A stretch of DNA of 64,000 nt from Helicobacter pylori_CU. Lineage in GTDB: Bacteria; Campylobacterota; Campylobacteria; Campylobacterales; Helicobacteraceae. The stretch covers positions 310,001-374,000 of the forward strand of contig NC_017733.1 in NCBI RefSeq assembly GCF_000259235.1, read 5' to 3'. This document shows positions 7,896 through 16,354 of the stretch, in pieces. The first letter of the stretch is position 1; every line of letters starts with the position of its first letter. Under the pieces are notes generated by a model. The model searched no databases. It worked only from the letters and a program-made list of their open reading frames with translations, and was not told the origin of the DNA. Position numbers and translations under genes: made by a program.

Positions 7896-8282
7896 ATGTG
7901 CGTTTTATGCGGGGAGCTTATCAGTTCTTTTCATTGGACCGATGAAAATTATGGGACCAATGGGAGCGATAGTTATGAGATTGATGAAAATTTGAGAGAG
8001 CCAAATGCGCTTATTAGCGCGAATGAAAACGCCAGAGAACGCAAAAGAGCGCGGCTCAAACGAGTGGGATTGCTCAATCAAATTTTGGCGTTTTATGGGC
8101 TAAAAATTGGTGATTGGCAAGGCACGAAATTTGTGCTGTGCGATAAAAAAGGGCAGAGCGTGATCGTGAATGATTTAGGCGATTTGTGGGGTAAGGCGCA
8201 AAAATTAGCCAAAAAAAAGATGGACGCGCTAGATTCTCATCTGTTAGCGTTTTTAAATCAAAACCCACACGCCACTCGCTGA
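7896..8282 (+). CDS. Conserved small Cys protein next to the COG0523 GTPase
   Basis: The protein has 128 residues. It begins MCVLCGEL (a CxxC pair at 2-5) followed by a His-Trp, then a positively charged ARERKRARLKRVGLLNQIL segment and a C-terminal part with LNQILAFYGLKIGDW and NDLGDLWGKAQKLA. Its stop overlaps the GTPase start by one base (TGATG), so translation is coupled. I recall similar small proteins beside CobW-type GTPases in other proteobacteria, which suggests a metal-binding partner. That function is inference. Confidence 0.7.
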   Translation: MCVLCGELISSFHWTDENYGTNGSDSYEIDENLREPNALISANENARERKRARLKRVGLLNQILAFYGLKIGDWQGTKFVLCDKKGQSVIVNDLGDLWGKAQKLAKKKMDALDSHLLAFLNQNPHATR

Positions 8283-9247
8283 TGCCTAAAATCCCTATCA
8301 CGCTCATCACCGGTTTTTTAGGTAGCGGTAAAACGAGTTTTTTAAGCGAATATTTAAACCAAACAGATCACCAAGGCGTTGCCCTTATCATCAATGAAAT
8401 CGGTCAAGCCGCTTTGGATCAGCGCATCTTAAGCGTTCAATATTGCGGTGAAAAAATGCTCTATCTTAACGCAGGGTGCGTGTGTTGCAACAAACGCTTA
8501 GATTTAGTGGAGTCTCTAAAAGCCACGCTCAACAACTATGAATGGCGTGGCGAAATTTTAAAGCGCATCATCATTGAAACCACCGGTTTAGCTAACCCGG
8601 CGCCGATTTTATGGACGATTTTGAGCGATGTTTTTTTAGGGGTGCATTTTGAGATCCAAAGCGTGGTGGCTTGCGTGGATGTTTTGAACGCTAAAGTACA
8701 TTTAACAAACAACGAAGCTAAAGAGCAAATCGTTTTTGCTGATAGCGTTTTATTGACCAAAACGGATTTGCAAAATGACAGCGTGGCTTTAATCAAATTA
8801 AAAGAGCGGATACAATCCCTTAACCCTAGCACAGAAATTTTTGACAAGAGGGCGATAGACTATGAGAGCCTCTTTTCACGCAAAAATAGGGCGCGAAATT
8901 TCATGCCAAGAATGCCAAAAGATTCGCACTCGCAAGGCTTTGAGACTTTAAGCGTTAGTTTTGAAGGCACGATGGAATGGAGCGCGTTTGGGATTTGGCT
9001 GAGTTTGTTGTTGCATCAATACGGCACGCAGATTTTACGCATAAAGGGGATTATTGATATTGGAAGCGATCTTTTGGTGAGTATTAACGGCGTGATGCAT
9101 GTCATTTACCCGCCCAAGCACATTTTAAAGGATCAAAACGGCTCTAACCTCGTTTTTATTGTGCGTCATTTAGGGTGTGAAAAAATCTTAAATTCCTTAA
9201 AGGGTTTTAAGGATTTTCTCGGCATCAAGGGTTTTGAAACCCCATAA
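8282..9247 (+). CDS. COG0523/CobW-family GTPase, putative metallochaperone
   Basis: This 321-residue G3E GTPase has Walker A GFLGSGKT at 11-18, the family metal motif CxCC in GCVCC (Cys66, Cys68, Cys69), an ETTGLANP switch segment and a LLTKTD nucleotide-specificity motif. The C-terminal part (LRIKGIIDI...INGVMHVIYPP) is a CobW C-terminal domain. Such proteins deliver or insert metals (Zn, Co, Ni, Fe) into client proteins. The metal here is unknown. It is coupled to the small CxxC protein upstream and is the last gene of the operon. Confidence 0.85.
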   Translation: MPKIPITLITGFLGSGKTSFLSEYLNQTDHQGVALIINEIGQAALDQRILSVQYCGEKMLYLNAGCVCCNKRLDLVESLKATLNNYEWRGEILKRIIIETTGLANPAPILWTILSDVFLGVHFEIQSVVACVDVLNAKVHLTNNEAKEQIVFADSVLLTKTDLQNDSVALIKLKERIQSLNPSTEIFDKRAIDYESLFSRKNRARNFMPRMPKDSHSQGFETLSVSFEGTMEWSAFGIWLSLLLHQYGTQILRIKGIIDIGSDLLVSINGVMHVIYPPKHILKDQNGSNLVFIVRHLGCEKILNSLKGFKDFLGIKGFETP

Positions 9248-9252
9248 TTTTT

Positions 9253-10413
9253 CTATTTATTGGTAGCTGTTTGCATTTTGATAGGGAAAAGAACGATGAA
9301 GCTTAAAACCAAACACACCCCACAAATAACAAAAATCAAAACATAGCCCAAATCCCCTAAAAAGATCGTGAAAAGATACGAAAAAAGCGCTTGGAAAATG
9401 CCAAAAGAAAACACCACCCATGAAGACGCTTTAGCGAAATGCTTCGCGCCTGCAATTTTTAAAGCCATCATGCTGAATAAATTGATATTGGCGGTTGTGG
9501 CCGCTCCCATTACAAAAATGCTTAAATTGAGTAAAGAGATTTGGTGGAAAAAAATGGGTAAAAAGCATGCGATAGATTTTAAAATAAGGATAAAGATGTT
9601 GGCGTTTTTAGCCCCTAGCTTTTGAGCCATGGGGCCACTGATTAAAGAGCCAAGCGTGGCTCCAAAGCCAAAAAACGCCCATGAAGTTCCAGCGATAGTG
9701 GGGGAGATATTTAAATGACGGATCAAATAATCCACCCAAAAAAGCGTGTGTGGTAAAAAACCAATCGCATTGAGCGCGCAAGAAATGAGCAATAACCACA
9801 AATGAAAGGTGATTTTAAACGCGCTTTCTTCTTTTTTAACGGATTTTTTCCTTAAAGAACGGGTTTTTAACCCCACTAAGGAAAGGATAAAGGCTATCAA
9901 ACAACTGCCCCCTAAAAAAATCCATGCCCATTTGATATTATAAGAGCTGATCCAAGGCAGAACAAACCCGCTAAAGACAGATCCAATGCCTACAGCGCTG
10001 AAAATAAGCCCCCCCACTAAGGCTTTTTTATGTTCTTTGACATAAGGTAAAGAGAGAGGGGCGACTAAAATCATTAACGCACTGCTAGCCACACCGGCGA
10101 TAAAACGCCAGATCCAAAGCCAAAAGAAAGGGATACTATCAAAATAACAGACTAAAAAACTCAAAGCGATTAAGCCAAAACTGATTTTAGCGATGCTTTC
10201 TAATGACATTAACGGGCTTAAAAATTGGATTAAAAAACTCCCAAAAACATAGCCCATTAGCACCGCAATACCTAATTGGAAGCTTTGGTGTGGGGTTAAA
10301 CTCCCTGATAAAATGAGTAGGGGGATTAAAACCACATAGCCAAAACGAGCTAAGCCGTTAGACACAAAAACCCCTAAAAAGCAAACAAACACGCGCATTT
10401 TGATCCTTAACAA
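9253..10413 (-). CDS. MFS transporter, YbfB/YjiJ-type
   Basis: This 386-residue integral membrane protein has about 12 predicted helices. The N-terminal helix contains GLARFGYVVLIPLL, the F-ARF-Y signature of the YbfB/YjiJ subfamily of the major facilitator superfamily. I recall the 26695 equivalent being labelled a nitrite extrusion protein (NarK), but the sequence gives no support for nitrate/nitrite specificity. The gene converges on the GTPase gene with a 5-bp gap. The start could be codon 1 or the internal ATG at residue 6. Confidence 0.8.
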   Translation of the reverse strand: MLRIKMRVFVCFLGVFVSNGLARFGYVVLIPLLILSGSLTPHQSFQLGIAVLMGYVFGSFLIQFLSPLMSLESIAKISFGLIALSFLVCYFDSIPFFWLWIWRFIAGVASSALMILVAPLSLPYVKEHKKALVGGLIFSAVGIGSVFSGFVLPWISSYNIKWAWIFLGGSCLIAFILSLVGLKTRSLRKKSVKKEESAFKITFHLWLLLISCALNAIGFLPHTLFWVDYLIRHLNISPTIAGTSWAFFGFGATLGSLISGPMAQKLGAKNANIFILILKSIACFLPIFFHQISLLNLSIFVMGAATTANINLFSMMALKIAGAKHFAKASSWVVFSFGIFQALFSYLFTIFLGDLGYVLIFVICGVCLVLSFIVLFPIKMQTATNK

Positions 10414-10893
10414 AGTTATAAAAAAACAAGATCTTATATTATATTGAAACTTGTTAATTGATAGTGCATAATGGGAGCGAGATGAGAATAAATTTAAGGA
10501 TTATCCTTTATCAATACCCGTATCGTTAAAGAGGCCCCACGATTGAGCAAAAGAGAGTTGGTTATTAGCGTTATAGAGCTTGTGTCTAAAGCGCTTCATA
10601 AAAATAAGGTTTCTACTAGAATAAGACTTCTTTGCGGTGGTTTTCATTGCTGAAACAGAGATTAATAACTATGGGCTAGGCTTAAAAAGAGCATCACTGA
10701 ATAGCATAAAAGCGTTTTTTTGTCATTTTGAAAAAATTTTGTCATTTTTTTGTTTTTGATGCTTTTTGTGTGGTGTTAGCCCATAAAAAGGCTTTTAGTA
10801 TTTTTTAAGGTTAAATAGTAAAGAGCTTGATTTTGCCGTAACCTCTTTAAAAAGCACTCTTTTGGGGCGTTTGCCCCTTATGGGTGAGAAAAT
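10414..10893. other. 480-bp gap without an intact gene
   Basis: No intact gene is found between the MFS gene and hugZ. Short open stretches in shifting frames exist, for example 10498-10650 (+) encoding RIVKEAPRLSKRELVIS-like residues with no start codon, and a frame from about 10637 with VFIAETEINNYGLGLKRASL. They look like decayed coding DNA but match no family I can name. In strain 26695 this interval carries vapD and an outer-membrane protein gene; neither is here. Confidence 0.5.
10864..10877 (-). terminator. GC-rich hairpin downstream of hugZ
   Basis: GGGGC-GTTT-GCCCC forms a 5-bp GC stem 17 bp beyond the hugZ stop (read on the minus strand). It is followed on that strand by an A-rich and then T-containing stretch but no clean T run. 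Probable weak terminator. Confidence 0.4.
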
Positions 10894-11649
10894 TTATTTC
10901 TTGTGAGCGAAATTGTGCGGGTTGCCTTTATCCCCAACATAAGTGATTTTGTCGCCTAAAATGTCATAAGCTTGACCAAAGCCTTTCACAAAACGCCCTT
11001 CTTTGAAATCCAGTGCGATCAAATGGAAATCTTGCATGGCACGAATGGTTTTAATGCCCCCAGCGCCGCCGGTTTTTTCAATGAAAGAATCAAACGCTTT
11101 GTCAAACTCCGCCCCTCTTTCAATGAAACGAGCGTTGGTTTTATAACGCAAGCGTTTCCTCAAAATAGCTGATTTAGCCTTGCTCTCGTCTTCTAAAAAC
11201 ATCACTTCCACATTGTGGGGGTTGTTTTTAAGGCCGGCAAAATGCTCAGCCACTTCGCTCACATAAATGTAGTATTGTTTGCCATCGCTCATTAAAGGTG
11301 CATAAGAGCATACCACATGCCCATTAGGGTGTAAGGTCGCTAAACAAACAGAATCAAAGCTTTCTTTAAAAGCCTTAACTTCTTCTTCCACGCCTTTTAA
11401 ATCATGGGTTTTTTCCACGCTTTGACACAATTCAATGATAGCGTTTTTGTAGTCTTTTGGGTCTTTAACTTCGTGGTTAAATTCAATCCTTAAGGTTTGA
11501 TTGTGGTTATAACCAATCACAATGCCTTGAGGATCCACGCTTTTAAAGGCGATATTTTCAGCATGATGGACTTGCCCGAATTTTTTCAATAAACCTTTCA
11601 TGTCTTCAACATGGTGAGCGTTCATGTGTTCTATAATACGATTAAGCAA
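10894..11649 (-). CDS. hugZ: Haem oxygenase HugZ
   Basis: This 251-residue protein is the H. pylori-type haem oxygenase, a split-barrel FMN-binding-like fold that opens haem to release iron. His245 in the C-terminal NPHNFAHKK is the known axial haem ligand and is present. The N-terminal MLNRIIEHMNAHHVEDM region is the small DUF2470-like helix part. It lets the cell use host haem as an iron source. It lies 60 bp downstream of argS (both minus strand), with a good AAGGAG ribosome site. Confidence 0.93.
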   Translation of the reverse strand: MLNRIIEHMNAHHVEDMKGLLKKFGQVHHAENIAFKSVDPQGIVIGYNHNQTLRIEFNHEVKDPKDYKNAIIELCQSVEKTHDLKGVEEEVKAFKESFDSVCLATLHPNGHVVCSYAPLMSDGKQYYIYVSEVAEHFAGLKNNPHNVEVMFLEDESKAKSAILRKRLRYKTNARFIERGAEFDKAFDSFIEKTGGAGGIKTIRAMQDFHLIALDFKEGRFVKGFGQAYDILGDKITYVGDKGNPHNFAHKK

Positions 11650-11709
11650 AATATTCTCCTTAGTTTCAAAAAATAAGGGGAATGTTATAACAAAAAATTA
11701 AATATTAGC

Positions 11710-13341
11710 TTAATCTTTAGCGGAAATTTTGGTTTTTATTTCTATGCCTAAAAGTTTGAAAGCGTTAGTCAAACTCAAACTCACCATTAAACAAATTTTT
11801 AAAAGCTCCTTAGCTTTAGGGGTGTCTAAGATTTTTCCAGCGTTATAGAAGCGGTGGAATTCTGAAGCGAGAGTTTTTGCGTATTCGCACATTTTTTGCA
11901 AGCCGTATTCTTCAAAAGAAGACTCAACCGCTTTAGGCAAGCTTAAAGCGCTAAAAAGCAGGTATTTTTCTTCAGCGTTTAAATTTTTTAAAGGGGTTTG
12001 CAAAACCTCTTCTTTAGAAAAGGGGGATTTTTCTAGCATGGTATGGATGCGCGAATTAGCGTAATGGATATAGTAAATGGGGTTTGAGCTGTCTTGTTTT
12101 TTTAAAGTATTGACATCAAATTCTAAATGGGTGTCAAGCCGTTTGCTCAAAAAAATAAACCTCAAAGCGTCCTTACCCACATCATCAATCACATCTTTAA
12201 TCAAAATAAAATTACCCGCTCTTTTACTCATCTTGTAAGGCTCGTTATCTTTGAGCAAGCGCACCATTTGAGCGAGTAAGACTTCAAGCTTGTTGGAATC
12301 ATAGCCCAAAAACTCAAGGCTGGCTTTCACTCTAGTGATATAGCCGTGGTGGTCTGCCCCCCAAATGTTGATATATTTGGTGTAATTTTGTTGGAATTTT
12401 TCATCATGATAGACAATATCGCCGGCTAAATAAGTGTAATTTTTATCTTCTTTGATAAGCACCCGATCGCTTTCATCTTGGTATAGGGAAGATTTGAGCC
12501 AGATTTTAGAGTCCTTTTCATAAAGGGCATTCGCTTTTTTTAATCGTTCAAACACCGCATCTTTATGTTTAAAAACTTCTTTTTCGCTCGCATAGGAATC
12601 AAAATGAATGCCTAAAGCGTCTAAATTATCTTTAATTTCTAAAAGCATTAGATCCTTAGCATAGCCACTCAAAACTTCAATAATCGTCTCTTCGTTTTCT
12701 TTAAAAAGGCTTGGCTCTAAATCGTTGTTAGCCTTTTTAGCGATTTCAATGATGTATTCGCCTTTGTAAAAGACTTCTGGGTAAGTTACGCTCTCTTTTA
12801 AAACATGCTCTCTGTAGGCGAGCCATACCGAAAGCCCTAACAAGCGGATTTGAGAACCCATGTCATTGACATAATATTCGCACAAAACTTCATGCCCTAA
12901 AAAGCGAGCGATTTTAGCCAAACTATCGCCAAACACCGCCCCTCTAGCATGCCCTATGTGTAAAGGCCCTGTAGGGTTAGCGCTCACAAATTCTAAAAAG
13001 ACTTTTTGAGAATGTTCGCTTTTAATTTGAGAGCCAAATTGTTCTTTTAATTCTAAAGCCTTTTGGGTGAAACGCTCTAAAAGATCTAAAGAAAGCGTGA
13101 AATTGATATAGCCCTTACAAGCCACTACGCTGTCAAAAAACCCTTGAGTTTTTTCGTGCGTGCTGATTTTAAGGGCTAACTCTTCAGCGATAGCTAAGGG
13201 CGATTTTTTAAAAACTTTGGCGAGATTGAAAGCAATGGGCGTAGCGTAATGCCCATGCTCTCTGTCTTTAGGGTATTCAATAATGACTTCAGCTTCTAAA
13301 ATCTCTTCTAAAACGCCCTTAATGAGAGTGTGCATGTTCAA
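11710..13341 (-). CDS. argS: Arginyl-tRNA synthetase
   Basis: This 543-residue class I synthetase charges tRNA-Arg. The HIGH motif is HIGHARG at 128-134 and a KMSK-type motif appears as YKMSKRAGNF. The N-terminal Arg-S additional domain and the C-terminal DALR anticodon-binding domain are present, and length is normal. Its start overlaps the tatA stop by 4 bp (ATGA). A tRNA-Arg gene is elsewhere in the window at 21784. Confidence 0.96.
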   Translation of the reverse strand: MNMHTLIKGVLEEILEAEVIIEYPKDREHGHYATPIAFNLAKVFKKSPLAIAEELALKISTHEKTQGFFDSVVACKGYINFTLSLDLLERFTQKALELKEQFGSQIKSEHSQKVFLEFVSANPTGPLHIGHARGAVFGDSLAKIARFLGHEVLCEYYVNDMGSQIRLLGLSVWLAYREHVLKESVTYPEVFYKGEYIIEIAKKANNDLEPSLFKENEETIIEVLSGYAKDLMLLEIKDNLDALGIHFDSYASEKEVFKHKDAVFERLKKANALYEKDSKIWLKSSLYQDESDRVLIKEDKNYTYLAGDIVYHDEKFQQNYTKYINIWGADHHGYITRVKASLEFLGYDSNKLEVLLAQMVRLLKDNEPYKMSKRAGNFILIKDVIDDVGKDALRFIFLSKRLDTHLEFDVNTLKKQDSSNPIYYIHYANSRIHTMLEKSPFSKEEVLQTPLKNLNAEEKYLLFSALSLPKAVESSFEEYGLQKMCEYAKTLASEFHRFYNAGKILDTPKAKELLKICLMVSLSLTNAFKLLGIEIKTKISAKD

Positions 13342-13577
13342 CTTTCTTGTTTGCTTTTAATCTCGCTACTCTCATGCACTTTGGTTTGCGTTGCTTGAGC
13401 GTCTAGGGTTTTTGGCTCGTTTTTAGCTTCTTCTTCATCGTCTTTCACGGCTTTTTTGAAATTCTTAATCCCACTGCCTAAACCTTTAGCCAACTCTGGG
13501 ATCTTTTTAGCCCCAAATAACAACACAATCACTAATAAAACAATGACCCAATGCCATATACTTGTGAATCCGCCCAT
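13338..13577 (-). CDS. tatA: Sec-independent translocase protein TatA
   Basis: This 79-residue protein has one N-terminal membrane helix (about 5-20, WHWVIVLLVIVLLF) followed by the diagnostic FGAKKIPELAKGLGSGIKNFKKAV amphipathic helix and an acidic/charged tail. It forms the pore-like component of twin-arginine translocation of folded proteins. tatB and tatC are not next to it here. Overlaps argS by 4 bp, giving coupled expression. Confidence 0.94.
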   Translation of the reverse strand: MGGFTSIWHWVIVLLVIVLLFGAKKIPELAKGLGSGIKNFKKAVKDDEEEAKNEPKTLDAQATQTKVHESSEIKSKQES

Positions 13578-13647
13578 ATTTTACTCCTTAAACTATTGGT
13601 TGGTTTTTATTTGAATTATAGCTTTTTTAAAAAATAATTGATAGGTT

Positions 13648-14268
13648 TTATAAGGATTCGTTTTTCCAAGCCTTACAGATTTTTTCAAAATTAAACGCTT
13701 TTAAGCGATAGACTAAAGTTTTTGCGATGCTTAAGATGATTTCTTTGGATTTTTCTAAATCTTCATTGATGATGAGGTAATCAAAGCTCTCCAAGCACTG
13801 CATTTCTTTATAAGCGTTGATCAAGCGTTTTTCTATCGTTTCTTTAGAATCCGTCCCCCTTAAAAGCAAGCGCTCTTTTAAAATTTCTTGGTTTTTGGTG
13901 CTAATAAACACTGAGCATGCGTTAGGGTAATGCTTTTTAAGAATTTCATGCCCTTGCACATCAATATCAAAAATGACGATTTTGCCCTCTTTTAAGGCTT
14001 TTTCTACAGGGATTTTAGAAGTGCCATAGTAGTGGTTATGCACGATCGCCCATTCTAAAAACTGCCCTTTTTCTATGCCTTGTTTGAATTCTTCTTCGCT
14101 GACAAAATTATAATGCAAGCCATCAACTTCGCCCTCTCTAGGCTTTCGTGTGGTGGTGGAAAGGGAAAAATGGGTTTTTGGGATTTTTTCTTGCAAATAC
14201 TTTGTAAGGGTGCTTTTACCCGCTCCGCTAGGGCCTGAAAGGATGAGTAAATTAAAATCATTATGCAT
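13648..14268 (-). CDS. gmk: Guanylate kinase
   Basis: This 206-residue enzyme phosphorylates GMP/dGMP to GDP/dGDP. The P-loop GPSGAGKST is at 12-20, followed by the GMP-binding STTTRKPREGEVDGLHYNFVS segment and a lid with RLLLRGTDSKETIEKRL. Length is normal for the family. It overlaps the upstream Glu-rich gene by 8 bp (14261-14268), suggesting co-translation. Confidence 0.95.
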   Translation of the reverse strand: MHNDFNLLILSGPSGAGKSTLTKYLQEKIPKTHFSLSTTTRKPREGEVDGLHYNFVSEEEFKQGIEKGQFLEWAIVHNHYYGTSKIPVEKALKEGKIVIFDIDVQGHEILKKHYPNACSVFISTKNQEILKERLLLRGTDSKETIEKRLINAYKEMQCLESFDYLIINEDLEKSKEIILSIAKTLVYRLKAFNFEKICKAWKNESL

Positions 14269-15664
14269 TAGGTTTTTTATCCTCTAAAGTGATTTTAATG
14301 CTTAAGGTTTTGTTTTCTAAAAGGCTTTTTAAGGACTCTTGATTGAGGCTTTTTAATAAATCCTGCAAATTCAAGCGCAATTCTAGGGGGCTGGAAGTTT
14401 TATCGCTTTCTTCTTTTTCTTGCGGGAATTCTGTGGCGTTTTCATTCTTGGAGATTTCTGTAACACTCTCTTTAGGGGTTTCTGTGTCGTTCTCATTATT
14501 AGGAGTTTTTGCAACGGCTTCATTCAAAAAGGGCAATTCTTCCCCCATCGCTTTAGCCATCACCGGCTCAGGAATGTCTTCAATATTTTCGTAATGGTCT
14601 TCTTGGGTTTTGGGCGTTTCTTTTTCTTGCACTTGGGTTTTTTCGGTAACAACTTCTTGGGTTTCTTGGGTTTCTTTTTCTTGTGATTGGGGGATTTCTA
14701 CATCTTGCGGTGTTTCTGTATCTTCTTGTTTTTCTTTTTCTTGGGGCGTTTCTGCGATTTCTTGTTTTTCTAACTCGTGTGCTTGGGTTTCTTGGAGAGC
14801 TTCTGCACTTTCTTGCGTTTCTTTTTTATCCTCTTGGTCGTTAGAGTTTTCTTGGATTTCTTTGACTAATTCTTGCATGGCCTCTAATTCTTGTGCACTT
14901 GGGGAATCTTGCGTTTCTTCTTTCATCTCTTCCTTAACTTCTTCTTGCGTTTCTTCTTTAGGGATTTCTAATTTTTCTTGCATTTCCAACTCTTTAGAAA
15001 CTTCTTCATCTTTAGGGGTTTCACTCTCTTGCGTTTCATCATCTTTAGGCTTTTCTTCTTCTTGGGGCGTTTCTTTAACCTCTTCTTTTTCTTCTTGGGG
15101 CGTTTCTTTAACCTCTTGTTTTTCTTTTTGGGGCGTTTCTTTAATCTCTTCTTTTTCTTCTTGCACATCTAAAGTGGGGAGTAGTTGCTCTTCATTGTTA
15201 GGCTCTTCTTTGGCTAGGGCTTCTAAATCGCCTAAATTTTCTAATTCGTCCCAATTGGTTTCTAAAACTTCTTGAGTTGGGTCTAAATTCTGGCTAGGCT
15301 CTAGCTCGCTCATGTTAGAACCAAGCTTTTTTTGAAGGATTTTCAACATTTCAGTGGGTAAAAAAGGTTTTTTGATTTTCATCTCAAAGCCCTCTAAAAA
15401 GGGCTGCATTTCATTGCCCTTTTTATACATGCACACGCTGTTTTTATTTTGAGAGATGATTTCTTTTAATTCTAGCCAATCCACTTGGTCTAGTTTTTCC
15501 AAACATTCATCATCGGCTATCAAAAGCCATTCTGGATCTTTTTTAAGGCGCGCGGATAACTCTTGGTAGTGGTTAAAATTTTCTATGGATAATTCTAATT
15601 TCTTAGAAACACTCTCAAGTAGCTTTTCAATCATGGGGTTTTGGTTGAATAGAATCATTTTCAT
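14261..15664 (-). CDS. Glutamate-rich repeat protein with receiver-like N-terminal domain
   Basis: This 467-residue protein (known as the poly-E-rich protein in H. pylori) has three parts. Residues 1-115 look like a degenerate response-regulator receiver: alternating hydrophobic strands, acidic Asp51-Asp52 after LLIA, and a KKPF motif at 98-101. Residues about 130-420 are low-complexity, dominated by Glu, Lys, Thr, Pro and Gln, with repeats of the type KETPQEEKEEV. Residues 425-467 are a compact tail (LRLNLQDLLKSLNQESLKSLL). No signal peptide. Function not assignable from sequence; the acidic part is probably disordered. It overlaps gmk. Confidence 0.85.
   Translation of the reverse strand: MKMILFNQNPMIEKLLESVSKKLELSIENFNHYQELSARLKKDPEWLLIADDECLEKLDQVDWLELKEIISQNKNSVCMYKKGNEMQPFLEGFEMKIKKPFLPTEMLKILQKKLGSNMSELEPSQNLDPTQEVLETNWDELENLGDLEALAKEEPNNEEQLLPTLDVQEEKEEIKETPQKEKQEVKETPQEEKEEVKETPQEEEKPKDDETQESETPKDEEVSKELEMQEKLEIPKEETQEEVKEEMKEETQDSPSAQELEAMQELVKEIQENSNDQEDKKETQESAEALQETQAHELEKQEIAETPQEKEKQEDTETPQDVEIPQSQEKETQETQEVVTEKTQVQEKETPKTQEDHYENIEDIPEPVMAKAMGEELPFLNEAVAKTPNNENDTETPKESVTEISKNENATEFPQEKEESDKTSSPLELRLNLQDLLKSLNQESLKSLLENKTLSIKITLEDKKPNA
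15061..15159 (-). repeat. 33-bp tandem repeat, three copies, in the Glu-rich gene
   Basis: Three consecutive 33-bp units start at 15061, 15094 and 15127 (each beginning CTTGGGGCG or TTTGGGGCG on the plus strand), encoding an 11-residue KETPQEEKEEV-type repeat. Copies differ at a few positions. In-frame copy-number change would lengthen or shorten the acidic region without breaking the frame. Confidence 0.85.
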
Positions 15665-15805
15665 TTTAGGGACTCCTTATTGATTAAGAAACGCTTCTTT
15701 AAGCCTATCAATTTTTATCGCTTTTTTTAAATCTTTTATTATAATCAAAAATCCACTTGGTTGGTTGTTTTTATCATGAGTGTAATTTAAAATAAGGATC
15801 ATTTG

Positions 15806-16348
15806 ATGTTCAACAAATTTAAAAAAATCGTTGGCGTGGGTGTGTTAGTGGGCTGTTTAGGGGTTTTACAAGCTAAAAATAGTCTCTTTGTCTTGCCTTA
15901 TGAACAAAGAGACGCTTTGAATGCTTTAGTTTCTGGCATTAGTAACGCTAGAGAGAGCGTGAAAATCGCTATTTATAGTTTCACGCACAGAGATATTGCA
16001 AGAGCCATTAAAAGCGTAGCGAGTAGGGGGATTAAGGTGCAAATCATTTATGATTATGAAAGCAATCATAATAACAAGCAATCCACTATTGGCTATCTGG
16101 ACAAATACCCTAACACGAAAGTGTGCTTATTGAAAGGGCTTAAGGCTAAAAACGGGAATTATTACGGCATCATGCACCAAAAAGTAGCGATCATTGATGA
16201 TAAGATCGTGTTTTTAGGCTCAGCGAATTGGAGCAAAAACGCTTTTGAAAACAATTACGAAGTGCTTTTAAAAACCGATGACACAGAGACAATCCTCAAA
16301 GCCAAGAGTTACTATCAAAAGATGTTAGGGAGTTGCGTTGGGTTTTAA
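15806..16348 (+). CDS. nucT: Membrane-associated nuclease NucT (phospholipase D family)
   Basis: This 180-residue secreted or outer-membrane-associated nuclease has an N-terminal signal segment (about 1-23, VGVGVLVGCLGVLQA) and a single HKD motif, His124-x-Lys126-x4-Asp131 in MHQKVAIID, followed by GSANWS. One-HKD proteins of the PLD/Nuc family act as dimers on DNA without metal. In H. pylori NucT helps digest extracellular DNA for purine supply. ATG at 15806 was chosen over the TTG at 15803 because the AAGGA site then has normal spacing. Confidence 0.92.
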   Translation: MFNKFKKIVGVGVLVGCLGVLQAKNSLFVLPYEQRDALNALVSGISNARESVKIAIYSFTHRDIARAIKSVASRGIKVQIIYDYESNHNNKQSTIGYLDKYPNTKVCLLKGLKAKNGNYYGIMHQKVAIIDDKIVFLGSANWSKNAFENNYEVLLKTDDTETILKAKSYYQKMLGSCVGF

Positions 16349-16354
16349 AGCCCT

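Noticed and set aside
15061..15159. Regularly spaced repeats that might suggest a CRISPR array
   Set aside because: The 33-bp units are directly contiguous and coding, without unique spacers.
14610..15275. A 221-codon open frame on the plus strand, opposite the Glu-rich gene
   Set aside because: It is the antisense shadow of a Glu/Lys/Pro-rich repeat: the product is almost all Ser, Cys, Phe, Trp and Val, with no ribosome site.
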